Below are positions 48,639 through 59,264 of a stretch of DNA of 64,000 bases, in pieces. A program made the position numbers and the translations under genes. This DNA is from Viscum album. Lineage: Eukaryota; Streptophyta; Magnoliopsida; Santalales; Viscaceae. The first letter of the stretch is position 1; every line of letters begins with the position of its first letter. The notes below the pieces were generated by a model, which saw nothing but the letters and a program-made list of their open reading frames with translations, did not search any database and was not told where the DNA came from. The stretch covers positions 1,150,750,050-1,150,814,049 of the forward strand of contig OY728165.1 in NCBI GenBank assembly GCA_963277665.1, read 5' to 3'.

Positions 48639-50568
48639 TGGTCGAGGTGGAATCTGAAGAGGAGGGTGAATTAAGTTCCTTCATAAAATTTTTATTAAAA
48701 ACTTTATGATAAAATCCCCCAATTTTAAACAACATAGATAATTATGGTAGTAGAGATATAAATGTTCAATTGATCAATAATACTCTCAAAGGTTGATTAG
48801 TCATTAGTTGAATCAGTGTAAAAACTTATCCATCTTTTGAAACATGTTTACTAAATTAAAAACATATACACACTAACCAAAACTAACTATCCGAGTAAAT
48901 GTAAAACAGTTTTTTTTCCTTGAAATTATAAGTATCGGGAAATAGAAAAACAGTGTTTTACAAAATAAATTACACAATAGAATTAAACAAGAGGTTTAGT
49001 CTCAATCTGATACTTAATCCTGTCCACTTTGTGATCACCTTCCACCAAACCGTTTATATTAGTAAACATGATACATATCCTGTATTGGGATGTACAACAA
49101 ATCTAACAAACTATCCAGGTATCACAACCTCTACCACAATTCTTCGTGGAAAAAACAAACAACCAGGCCAAACAAGGCCTCTTTCATAGTTATACATGGG
49201 AAAAAATGTAAGGAATGTTCGGTGTGAGGATTTTCTGTATCCTCTAGTTTAAGCACAAGAGACAGTCTGTGTGTAAAAAAAAACACACACTACTCAAAAA
49301 TGTAAGATAAAGAACACAATAGATCTAATGTTATGAGGATAGAGTTTATAAGTCTCTCTGTGTTTTCAGTTTAGTTCTGGACTCCTTGTTGTGAAGAAAT
49401 TGAAGTTTTAGTTCTTCTATGAAAGTTATCTCCAAAACAGAGTGTCACAACTTCATGTTCTGGCTTCCAGGTATTGGGGTGTTTAGCTTCTTGGTTTGAA
49501 AGTGATTCGAAGAAGTGAATCAAGGTAACCTTGAATTTTTTCTCCCAAAATGATCTTCATGAATCTCTTAGGTTCACTAAGTAGGTGCTGGTATGTTCTC
49601 TTTATTCTTCAGGTATATCATGTAATATCTATCGTACCACTTAGTCTTCTCCACTCGATCTTCTATTTTATTCTCATGATCTGATAGTAGGAATGATGAA
49701 GCCATGTGCGGTCTTACTCATACCGCTTACGATCTACAGATATGTCTTTAATCAATATTAGTTAATGTTATAAGAATTAAATTTACCAAATATTACCATT
49801 ATAACAATTTCATGAAAATTGAAAAAGTATAGAGTAAAAGAGTTTATGTATCAGTAGACTGGTCGCAATGTATTTCTCAATGGTAGGATTATCAGCAGTA
49901 GCCTTGAAACGGTAGGCTTCATCAGTAGGCTTGAGAATTATAAAGGTTCTTCTAGTAGTAACCTTTAATTAATATACTTCTAGTGGTATCTTCATAATAG
50001 AAACCTTGTAGCAGTAATCATAAAACAATAACCTTATAACAGTAACCTTTTAGCGGTGAATTTAGTAAGATTCTAGTAGTAGGCTTCCCATCAGTGACCT
50101 TGTACCAGTAACCTCTAGTGGTAGCTCTACACCCGTATCCTTTAAGTGGTAGACTCATAGTGGTGAACTTGCATGGGTAACTCATATTTAAGGTTCCTTA
50201 GTGGTAACATCTCAGGGGTATGGTTCCTTAGTGGTAACTTTCTAGCGGCAATGTCTCAGCGCTAAGGTTCCTTAGTGGTAACCTTCTTGCAGTAACATCT
50301 CAGTGGTAAGGTTCCTCAGTGGTAACCTTCTAGTGGTAATGTCTCAGAGGTATCCTTAAATATTTACTTAAACAGAAGTCTCTTAATAGACACCTTCATA
50401 CCAATGATCTTTTAATTATAAAATTTTACACTATAATATTAATCAATAAAGTAGTGAGATTAACAATTCAAAATTTTTACATGATAAAAACTATAAAACT
50501 AATTTTTCATAATTATCCCATAAATGAAACATGATTTGGGATTGTTAAAATAGTTGAGTTAAAAAATC
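48639..50568 (-). repeat. 3' LTR of the Copia element
   Basis: 1930 bp, the counterpart of 59265-61218. Its U3 half holds the sub-repeat array (49845-50353). The right edge (minus-strand LTR start) has decayed from TGTTGTTGGACTC to GATTTTTTAACTC. Confidence 0.87.
50192..50353 (-). repeat. 44-bp minisatellite in the 3' LTR U3 (3.7 units)
   Basis: Units of 30, 44, 44 and 44 bp, each starting ggttcct(t/c)agtgg on the + strand. Each 44-bp unit is made of three 14-15-bp sub-repeats around GCGGTAA. The 30-bp first unit lacks exactly one sub-repeat. Weaker copies of the sub-repeat extend back to about 49845. Confidence 0.85.
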
Positions 50569-50576
50569 TCCCCCTT
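50569..50576 (-). other. Polypurine tract of the Copia element
   Basis: On the minus strand AAGGGGGA precedes the 3' LTR start, the standard Copia plus-strand primer. Confidence 0.8.
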
Positions 50577-50987
50577 ATTTATAATCATAAATTATAGTAG
50601 TTAAATTTATAATAAGTATTATTTTTTGGAGTTAAATACATTTTCTAATCTCTTTAGTGATATCAATATACATTGTATCAGGGATAAATCCTTTTCAACT
50701 AAAATAAAAAAATCCAAATGAAAACATATTTAATTAGATCTATAATAAATAATTATTAGAGAAGAAATATAATAACATAAAATTGAACCAATTTTATTGT
50801 TGAAAATATATTAGAGCATAAATTTATAGGAATTCATATGTTCAAGGGCTCCAATAATAAAAATTATCCCCATTTGGGATTATAAAAAAACAAAAGGAGA
50901 CAAAAGGAGATCTTCGTATTAATGAAACAAGAGAAAATTATACAAAAAAATATTACAAATATCCCTATCAAAGAAGACAACTAATAA

Positions 50988-53831
50988 TCAATCCACTTCA
51001 GAGATATCCAAGTGAGTTGTGCCATTGGGAGGTGAGGAGGCACGTTCAGAAGATTGAGGTACATTCCAAGGTATAACAGTAAGAAAGGTAGGAGGAGTTA
51101 CTACAGAAGCATCAGTAGATCGATAATTAGTAGATCTCTGAGGAATCATTTGAGTCAATATTCCGATTTCCTTTGAAAGAGTTAGAAAAGGGGAAGCACT
51201 GGTAGATCCTTATGTAGCTAATAAAGAAGTCAAGGATGGAGGGACAATAAAAGGAGTAAAATCAACATGGAGAAATTGTAGAAGGAGGTTCCTAATATCC
51301 ATAATGTTACTTCCTCCTCTTTCCATAGCTGAGATGAAATCATCCTTACTTTCCACAAACTTTTCCAAAGCAGGATTCAACTCTCTAAGCTTGCTACATT
51401 GATCCTAAAACGCCTAAGTGATAGGAGTTATCCTCAAGTTCTCTAATAGAAACTTGAAATTACTATCCATATGATGCTTAGTATAAACCCTTTTATAATA
51501 GAAATAAATCTTCCCTTTGATTGCCTTCTGATATTGGGTAGCCTCCCTCATGTTATCACCTACAAGATTATGAATTTCTCTAGTAGTGGATATGAACTGA
51601 GTCTAAGACTGAGGATCTAAGGTACTTACACCAGATAGATTCTCCATTTATTCTCTAACAACTGATTTGAAGGCTGTTAGATCAATAGAAGGAGAGGCAG
51701 ATGAGGAAGCAGATGCACACAAAGGTGACATGGTAAAAGCCAATATATCCTTAAAAAATTTTGTAAATTCATTGATCAACCTTTTCACATCAACATCATG
51801 ACCATTCACATGCACTTCCATATACTTCTTGGAGTCCCCAAACACAGTTACCGTCTTCTGAACAACACTCTTAACAAACCAAATGTATTTTTTCACTTGA
51901 GATCATGAAGCCATATATGAGTCTAAACTCACCACTAACTATTTCACAATCTCCAAAGATTCTTCCAAGGATCTTACCTAATTCTGGCATTCCTTCACTT
52001 TATATAGCAGATTTGATTGAATGTTAGACATTAATCTTTCCAAAACTGATGTTATAAGCTATTGATTTAGAGCCACTATTCTCTCTATTCTAATGGATCA
52101 TTCATCAAAGCATCTCTTTAAATATGATTTCAATGACTCAAGGGAATCCTTCATTACATAATCTTGAGGTAGAAGAACCACTGGTTGCATTATAGTTGTA
52201 TTTGAAACAGAATGAACTGGAGGTCTTCTTTTACGCTTGTCATCTTTAGGGTCTTCATAGTCTAAGCCCAAAACCATGAATCCAGGGCCCTCTAACCAAC
52301 CACATATTTCATGAATAAAAGAAACTGAACATGTGGAAATAGGTTCCTCCCCCTCACTTGGAGCTTTCTCCTGGACAACAACATTCTCCTCAGCCATTCT
52401 TTGTTGATCAAATGAATAATCAGTAGGGTCTATTACTACTTCTTCTACATAATCTTCAACCACTTATTTTCAATTCCAACAAATTCAACTCCCTCTTAAT
52501 TTTCATTCTATGTGATTTCTGTTCATCCTATCAATGTAATAAGACATAGGAATCATTCTTCACTTTCATAATCATCAGCTATTTCAGACTCCTCATGAAC
52601 AGAGTCAACTTCATCCTCCTCATATGAGGTCTCTCCAACAGTAATTTCTTTTATGAAATTCTCCTCACATTCTTCTTCAGGAGTTTCTTCATCATCAGTG
52701 TCCCTTAGGAAAGTCTCTCTTTTGGGAAAATTATTTGGTGGACTAGGCTCAACAAATGATACAACACCAACATGGGTATTTGATGGAAGGTCAGGATCAC
52801 TCCTGTTATCTACAAGAGAATCCTATCTTTCTTGCATAACAGAAACCTCATCTTCTTCATCTGAATATACTAGTTCCCCTTCATCAGTTTTTAAACTTGG
52901 ATCTATTTTATTCTTTTTCCTAGTAGGTTTGAAAATAGGTTTTATGTTTCCATATATCTTAAACTCATCACTCACCCATTCCATTTTCCAAGTGTTCCAG
53001 TTTTTCCTCAAAAACATGATTTTTTTGACAATATAGAATTTTTCATTTACAAAAATGGTTTCTTCTTTATTTCCAGCAACACCTTTCACTTTGAAAATAA
53101 AATATATCAACATGGCATGAAATAAGGAACTTGAATTGGAAGCAATCCTAGTCGTATCCTCTAACTGAACCATCAAAAATCTACAAAGGTTTATCCTTTT
53201 TCCATGATTTAACAAATACAACAGAAATATGTCCTAATTTTTCAAACTAGAAAAGTCCCCTTTCCTAGGACTCAAGAAATGTTGGATAAACTTGAAACAA
53301 TAATATTTGTTTCCCATCCATCTCAACAAAAATTACCTTTATAGAGATTCTATTGCCTGTTAGTTCATCCAGAGCCTCTTTATAGTAGAAAATCTCATTA
53401 GTAGGAGGCACCACTCAAGAATAATAGTCAAATATGCCTTCATGTGGGACTCTTAAACATTCATCCCATTCAATAGAAGAGAATCTCACACAAACCCAAT
53501 TTACCTTTGAAATCATTCGGTTCTCATCTTCATATTTTTCGAACTTTGTAAAATTATAAAATTCCTTTAAAAGATTTTGGTAATATGGTCCATTGTTGTT
53601 TGCGAAGCATTCTACCCAGTCTTGAGATTCGAGTGCCTTCAAAACTAGATACATATTCGACAACATCCATTTCGAACTTAATTATTTATCAACCTTGATT
53701 TACTGCTTTTATAAATGAGGATTAATTAGCTTTTCCATAACATTGCTTCCTCCACTAGACTCAACTCAAGGTCTCTTAGGGTTTAGTGCATCTACTTTAT
53801 AACTAACCATCGGTCTCTTTACTATTACCAT
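50988..53831 (-). pseudogene. Envelope-like frame of the Sirevirus-type element
   Basis: A third gene after pol, typical of Sireviruses; its function is unproven. It starts at an ATG at 53831 (M-V-I-V-K-R-P) and its final frame ends in a TGA at 50990, about 945 codons if joined, but stops and frameshifts split it. The N-terminal part (53415-53666) contains W-V-E-C-F-A-N-N-N-G-P-Y-Y and L-L-K-E-F-Y-N-F, the pattern of the plant domain shared by Athila and SIRE extra frames. The middle (52823-53221, then to about 52500) becomes highly acidic. At 52098-52463 there is a basic K-R-K-R-R-P patch that could act as a nuclear signal. Then a heptad-like helical segment follows near 51900-52080, and a Ser/Pro/Thr-rich tail. 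I saw no convincing transmembrane helix. The gap from the pol stop holds a minisatellite. Confidence 0.75.
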
Positions 53832-54042
53832 TGCGATTTTATGAGGTTTGATGCTTTTAGTGGTAGGTTAGGTTCAATTATTCGAGAGAGAAAAGGTTTA
53901 GGATAGGATTGAAGTGGATCAAAATGTGACTTAGCACTTTGTTTTTATCATTTAGGGATAGAAAATAAAATCAAGTAAATGAAAAGAATAACATTAAATT
54001 TTTTCAGATTCTAGTAGAAAACACGAATTCAATGACCTATTG

Positions 54043-54302
54043 GTAAGGTTGAATAGTGGTATGGTGTAAATAGTAATGTCTATCGGTGAGGTCCAATAGT
54101 AAGGTGTCCAAACAGTGAGGTCCAATGGTGAGGTGTCCTAATGATGAGGTGAAATGGTGAGGTTTCCTAATGATGAGTTCCAATGGTGAGGTTTCCTAAT
54201 GGTGATTTCCAATAGTGACGTGTCCTAATGGCAATGTCCAATTGTAAGGTGTCCTAACAGTGAGTTATCCTAATATCGAGGTCCAGCGGTGAGGTGTCTA
54301 AA
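54043..54302 (-). repeat. Minisatellite between pol and the envelope-like frame
   Basis: About 260 bp of near-tandem units, period roughly 29-30 bp, alternating ggtgaggtgtcctaat-like and ggtgaggtccaat-like halves on the + strand. It lies just after the pol stop (54348). The half unit resembles the 14-15-bp sub-repeat of the LTR array. Confidence 0.8.
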
Positions 54303-54347
54303 ACTAAAATTAATCATACCTAACTCATGTTTGATGTATTTTAACCA

Positions 54348-55060
54348 CTAATAATTCAATGATTTTTTTAATATATCATCCAATTGATGTTCAATTCTAA
54401 TGAATTCAAGAGTGATATCACCTATTTGATAATGATCTCTCAAAAAGTGATGTCTCACATCAATGTGCATTGTACAAATAGGATATACTGGATTTTTAGA
54501 GATTTTAATAGCACTTTTATTTTGAAAATTTATAGATAAATTTTTTAATTGATATCCATAATCTAGTAAAGTGTGTTTTATCCACAGAATTTGAGCACAA
54601 CAACTACCAACAGCTATATATTCAGCTTCAGCAGTGGATAAAGCATCATAATTTCATTTAACACTACACCATGATAGAAGTGACTTTCCCAAAATGCGAC
54701 ATGTTCTATAGGTTGTCTTTCTATCTAACTTGAAACCAGCAAAGTTAGCATCTCGAAAACTTATCGAATCAAATGATTGTTGTCTTGGATAAAATAGTCT
54801 TATGTTGGTAGTATACTTGGGATATTTATAAATCGTTTTAATAGAAGTTAAATAAGATTCTTTGGGATTGACTTGAAAATTATCACACATACATAAACTA
54901 AATATAATATTAGGTCGGCTAGTAGTAAGGTAGAGGAAACTCCCAATCATACCTCTATAATTGGTTTGATCCACTGGTTTATCCACATCCAACTTACAAG
55001 TGGTACTCATAGGGGTATCACTATATTTATTAATATCCAAACCAAAACTATTCAATTTTT
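54348..55060 (-). pseudogene. Copia RNase H and C-terminal end of pol
   Basis: Contains a 146-codon open stretch (55094-54654). The connecting segment has D-T-P-M-S-T-T-C-K-L-D near its start, Y-R-G-M-I-G-S-F-L-Y-L-T (normally YRxxIGSLLYLT) and S-R-P-N-I-I-F-S. It continues with D-A-N-F-A-G, D-R-K-T-T-Y-R-T-C and L-L-S-W-C-S, the RNase H signatures (DADWAGxxxDRKSTSG, SWxSKKQ). After a stop near 54654 the frame continues with E-A-E-Y-I-A and, near the end, I-D-V-R-H-H-F and Q-L-D-D-I, to a TAG at 54350. The order is that of a normal Copia pol end. Few stops break this part. Confidence 0.88.
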
Positions 55061-55745
55061 TTAATATATTTACTTTGATTTTAAAAAATACCATTTTTAT
55101 TTTAAAAATTTAAAATCAAATGAAGTTCCCCCATTAGACTCATTTCTAATTCATTTTGCATCATCTTAGAAAAATATGTACATAAAGAATTTTTAGAGGA
55201 TCCAGAAATAATATCATCTACATAAATTTGTAATATTAAAACATATTTTTAAATCCATTTAATAAAAGGAATAGGATCAGCTATATCTTTCGTAAAACCA
55301 TTTGAAACAAGAAATGAGCTGAGTCAATCAAACCAAGATCCAAGAGCTTATTTTAGACCATATAAAGTTTTAGAAAGTTTAATAACATTATTTGAAAATT
55401 GGGGATTTGTAAAGACAATGGGTTGTTTAACGAACACATCCTTAACTATATAACCGTTTAAAAATTCACTTTTAACATCCATTTGATAAAGTTTGAAATT
55501 TAGATGAGCAGCATAAGTGAGCAGCATCCTAATGGATTCTTGTCTAGCTACATGTGAAATTTTTTCCTCATAGTCTATTCCTTATTATTGACTATATCCT
55601 TGTGTAACTAATCTAGCCCTATTTTAACTATATTTCTAGACTCATCAACATTATTTCTAAAATCCCATTTAGTTCCTATGGTCAATGTGTCCTTAGGTAT
55701 TTATACTAATTACAAAACATTGTTTCATTAAAACTGATTTAATTC
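55061..55745 (-). pseudogene. Copia reverse transcriptase relic
   Basis: Polymerase domain of the element. In order on the minus strand: D-V-K-S-E-F-L-N-G-Y (normally DVKSAFLNG) near 55480, L-S-K-T-L-Y-G-L-K near 55370 followed by a stop where Q-A-P is expected, then W-F-D-x-L-S-S-F-L near 55320. The active-site motif Y-V-D-D-I-I is fully intact at 55224-55207. M-S-L-M-G-E-L (normally MSMMGEL) follows near 55130. Frame breaks include the stop before A-L-G-S-W and one in the N-L-I-x-S-K-Y-I region. Confidence 0.87.
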
Positions 55746-57000
55746 TTTTGCATCGCTATCACCCAAAATTCATCAATGAAAGCATCATTAATATTTTTGG
55801 GTTCATGCTATGAAAGAAAAGCTTGATGTTCAACCAGGTTTCTCACAGAATATCTAGTTTGTGTTCCTCTATTTAGATCACATACTAAAATATCTAAATG
55901 ATGATTCTTGAGAGTTATAATACCTCTTGAAAGGGTTGGACTAGACTCCTAATGGTTTTCTATAGGTTTAGATTCAAGAGGCTAATATTCTAGAAAATTT
56001 CTAGAACTAGTTGTTTTCACTGGGGGTTCACTGTTTTTATCATTAAGGTCAAGAATTGACATATACTCCTCAAGATATTAAAGAGAGGTTTTAGGTTCAT
56101 GTGGATCAGTAACATCAAATTGGACATGAACTGATACTTCTACACATTTTTTTCTCTTATTGAATACTCTATAGGCTTTACTGGAGATTTAGTAACCTAG
56201 GAAAATTCCTTCATCACTTTTGAAAGAAAATTTGTTGAGATTATCCATAGTATTAATGATAATGACTTTGTAACCAAAAAATACAAATTAATTAACCTTA
56301 GGCTACCTATTGTTTCATATCTCATAAGGGGTCTTCTTAATAACAGGTCTAATTAAAATTATATTGATGATGTAAGAAGTTGTATTAACATATTCCACCC
56401 ATAAATAGGCATACATGTTATACTCATCAAGAATAGTCCAAGCAATCAATTTAAGTGTCCCATTTCTTCATTCTACAAAACCATTTTTGCGAGGTGTTAA
56501 CGGGGTAGAGAAATTGTGATTATATCCATTATGTGAGAAAAAATATTCAAACTCTTGATTTTCAAACTCACAACCATGATCACTTCTCAAGGCCTTAATT
56601 CTAAGTCCACTAGGATTTTTCATAGACTTGGAATATTTAATGAAATAATAACATGATACACTTTTTTGAGCTAGAAAGTATACCCAAGTGTATCTAGAAA
56701 AATCATCTAAAAGAACTTATACATAGTGCTTCCCATTTATACATGAAACACTATATAGTCCAAAAAAATCCATGTGTACCAACTTAAGCGGTTGAGAAGT
56801 TGAAACTTATTTATTTGGTATGAAAGAAACTTTGTGCTGTTTTCCCTTTTGAAAAGGATTATAAACTTTGTTAAGTGGGAATTCTAATTTAGGTAAGTCT
56901 CTAACTAAACCTTTCATAGTTAGTTTCCTAAGTGATTGCACATTGCAATGTCCTAATCTTCTATTCCATAACAAAGATTCCTTATGAGGAGCATCTAAAC
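55746..57000 (-). pseudogene. Copia integrase relic
   Basis: Inserts the cDNA; placed before RT, which defines Copia. The N-terminal zinc-binding part reads L-L-W-N-R-R-L-G-H-C-N near 56950 (normally LWHxRLGH) and the later Cys pair of the HHCC finger is damaged (Y-N-P-F for CxxC). The core has M-D-F-F-G-L near 56770 (normally DLFGP), I-K-A-L-R-S-D-H-G-C-E-F-E near 56580 and T-P-L-T-P-R-K-N-G-F-V-E near 56490, so all three acidic residues are recognisable. Further on are K-K-T-P-Y-E-I-W near 56325 (normally KTPYELW) and D-E-G-I-F-L-G-Y near 56205 (the GKF-type C-terminal region). Stops follow the catalytic Glu and several other points. Confidence 0.88.
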
Positions 57001-57400
57001 AAGAAAATTTTTTCTTATCTAAAGATTTTTAATCAACAACATATACATTTTCATTTCTATGAGTAGTGAATATTAAATCAATTTTAGAATTAAAAACATT
57101 TCATGCATCATTTTTAAAAATAACATTAAAATCATCATCACCCATTTGAGAGATACTATGTAGATTATACTTTAACCCATCAACAAAAACTAATTTTGAA
57201 ATTAATATAGTATTAGGGTTACCAATTTGCCTTATGCTGATGATCTTTCCCTTATAATCATCACCAAATGTAACATGTACACCATAAAATTTGATTATGC
57301 TCTTGAACCATGAATAGTCTCCTGTCATATTTCTTGAACATCCACTATCCATGTACCATAGGATTTTACAAGAACTCTTTAGACAATTTTCCTTCAAAAC
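57001..57400 (-). pseudogene. Copia protease relic
   Basis: A 98-codon open stretch (57397-57101) holds W-Y-M-D-S-G-C-S-R-N-M-T-G-D, the Copia protease active site, with its catalytic Asp codon at 57347-57349 and the D-S-G triad intact. It continues with V-T-F-G-D-D (normally VxFGD), K-G-K-I-I, V-F-V-D-G-L-K-Y-N-L-H-S-I-S-Q (normally VLYVxGLKHNLLSISQL). The last part leads into the gag-pre-integrase segment, broken near 57100. Confidence 0.88.
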
Positions 57401-58140
57401 AGATTAAGCATAGGTTAACATTGGTACCCATATTTTATTGGGTCTATATAGGTTAGAAAGAAAAGCTTTGGGAACCCATAATTGTCTTAAAGGTTTCCTA
57501 TAATCACCATACATGTTTTGTGACATAAAAAATTTGTTTGTTCCTTTAGAATTTTGTTTTCAAGAGATGATCCAAAACATGAACTAGCAGTGAACTGTCC
57601 AAATTTTAGATCAAATTTGTTTTTAATAATATTTCTATGTCTTGGTTGATATCTTAAACCAGTTTTGTATTTTTGAGCAATTTGTTTCCCTAGAAATTGA
57701 GTCACGGTATCCCAACCACCAGTAAACATCTCAAGATCTCATTTTAATTTTTCATTTGATAATTTCAGTTTAGTATTTTATTTTAATAGCTAGGAATTTT
57801 TTTCCTTTTCCATATCCAAATCAAGTTTATAATTGGCATTAAAAGCATGATGTATTTTCAATGATATATATTTATCCTTGATCTCATTAAAGGTATCCTC
57901 ATAAATTGAAAAATATTTAAATAGTTCATATTTAGTCATATTTTCATCATTATTTGACTCACTTTCATTCCTAGAATAGTAAGCATTGTGTATAGTAGAA
58001 TTAATTTGTACCTAATATTTTTATATCATGAAACATAGGTCTGCATGATTGTTCTATTTAGTATCAGAAGTTTCAGATCCACTGGAGCTATCTTCTGAAG
58101 AACTCTATGTAGCTTTCATAGCCTTTTTATATCCATTTCC
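57401..58140 (-). pseudogene. Copia gag-pol spacer with coiled-coil (Sirevirus type)
   Basis: Between zinc knuckle and protease lies a long helical region near 57740-57960, rich in K, E, L and N. It includes D-L-D-M-E-K-E-K-N-S and L-K-L-S-N-E-K-L-K, followed by a F-T-G-G-W-D-T-V motif at 57729 and K-T-G-L-R-Y near 57655 (normally KxGLGY). This spacer layout is found in Sirevirus gag-pol. One 80-codon stretch (57729-57487) remains open. Confidence 0.7.
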
Positions 58141-59094
58141 CTTGCCTAAATATTTCTTCTTAAATTTAATCTTGGGGAAATCTGCCTTAACATGACCTTT
58201 TGGTTTAAACTCACAGTAGATTATCTCATTTGTATTGTAATTCCCTTTTCTATCATTTTTCTAATGTCCATTACCATCATACCTTCCTATATAGTTTGAC
58301 TTTCTAAATAAATTATTCTTTTGGTATAACTTTTTGAATCTTCTAGAAAGATGATCCATCTCCTCATCACTATCATAATCTAAATCTTCACTAGTGGAGT
58401 TTTTTTCAGGAACTTTATCCTTTTTCTTGTCTTTTATCTTTGAGGTAGCAGTCTTGAATTCTACAGAATTCTTTCTTGGTTCTTCATATGCTTCTTGATT
58501 CACAGTAAACTTTTCTTTGTACATTACGAGTTTCCAATTAGTTACTTCAATGGTAACTTTCTTATGTCACCTGATTCTAGGATGGAAATAGAAGTTCCTC
58601 TCCATATATCAGGTAAACATCAAAGTAATATCATAATTTGATCCTTGTTTTCCACTAGTTTCCCAAGAAAACACATGGTATTTACTATTTCATTGAACCC
58701 GAGATACATTTCAGATATAGGTTCATTAGGATTCACTTTAAAATGATCATATTTAATATTATAAGTATTTAATATCATTTATTTATCATTGTTTGTTCCC
58801 ACAATGGAAAATAGCCAATGTATCACAAATTTCATATGTTGTTTTACAGATAGATATTTTATTGAATTATTCATCATCTAAAGCATAATATAATGCATTG
58901 ATTTCTTTATAGTTATTATTATATGTAGCTTTAGTCAACTGAGACCATGTATCCCTAGCTGTAGTAGGCAATACATCTAGTTCTTCAATTGTGTTCCAGA
59001 TTTCAGGACCCATTCTCTCTAGATATATTTTCATTTTCAATTTCCACTGAGCATAATTATTACCATTAAATAATGGTGTCCTGTTAGTATCCAC
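58141..59094 (-). pseudogene. gag: Copia gag relic
   Basis: The ATG at 59094 opens a 75-codon stretch with P-L-F-N-G-N-N-Y-A-Q-W-K and M-K-I-Y-L, the standard N-terminus of plant Copia Gag (DUF4219/UBN2 type). It lies about 150 bp after the PBS, which supports this start. Further on V-N-P-N-E-P-I-S-E-M-Y and V-N-T-M-C-F-L-G-K near 58700 match the capsid middle. An acidic, Lys-rich stretch (58524-58261, with D-S-D-E-E-M-D-H-L) precedes the zinc knuckle near 58210, read as Y-C-E-F-K-P-K-G-H-V-K-A-D-F-P. There the three Cys of CxxC-GH-C are no longer in their positions and only the His remains in register. So the nucleocapsid finger is destroyed. Confidence 0.85.
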
Positions 59095-59247
59095 ACCCTC
59101 AAATCAGTTATCCAAAGATGAATAGAATTTAACGAATTAAATATTTAGATATGACCGACATTTTATGATATTTAATATACAACCAAAATCACAGTTGAAA
59201 CGAATTTGACAATCTTAAAAATAGTTATGATGGTATCAATAAACATA

Positions 59248-59262
59248 CCTATGATACCAAAT
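59248..59262 (-). other. Primer-binding site of the Copia element
   Basis: On the minus strand, TTTGGTATCATAGG follows two bases after the 5' LTR end and matches the plant initiator-Met PBS (TTTGGTATCAGAGC) at all but two or three positions. It is the best-preserved PBS in the window. Confidence 0.85.
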
Positions 59263-59264
59263 AT

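Noticed and set aside
50192..50353. CRISPR-like regular repeats in the Copia LTR
   Set aside because: Units are contiguous and made of sub-repeats, with no unique spacers; the same array sits in the other LTR. This is a minisatellite in a plant retrotransposon.
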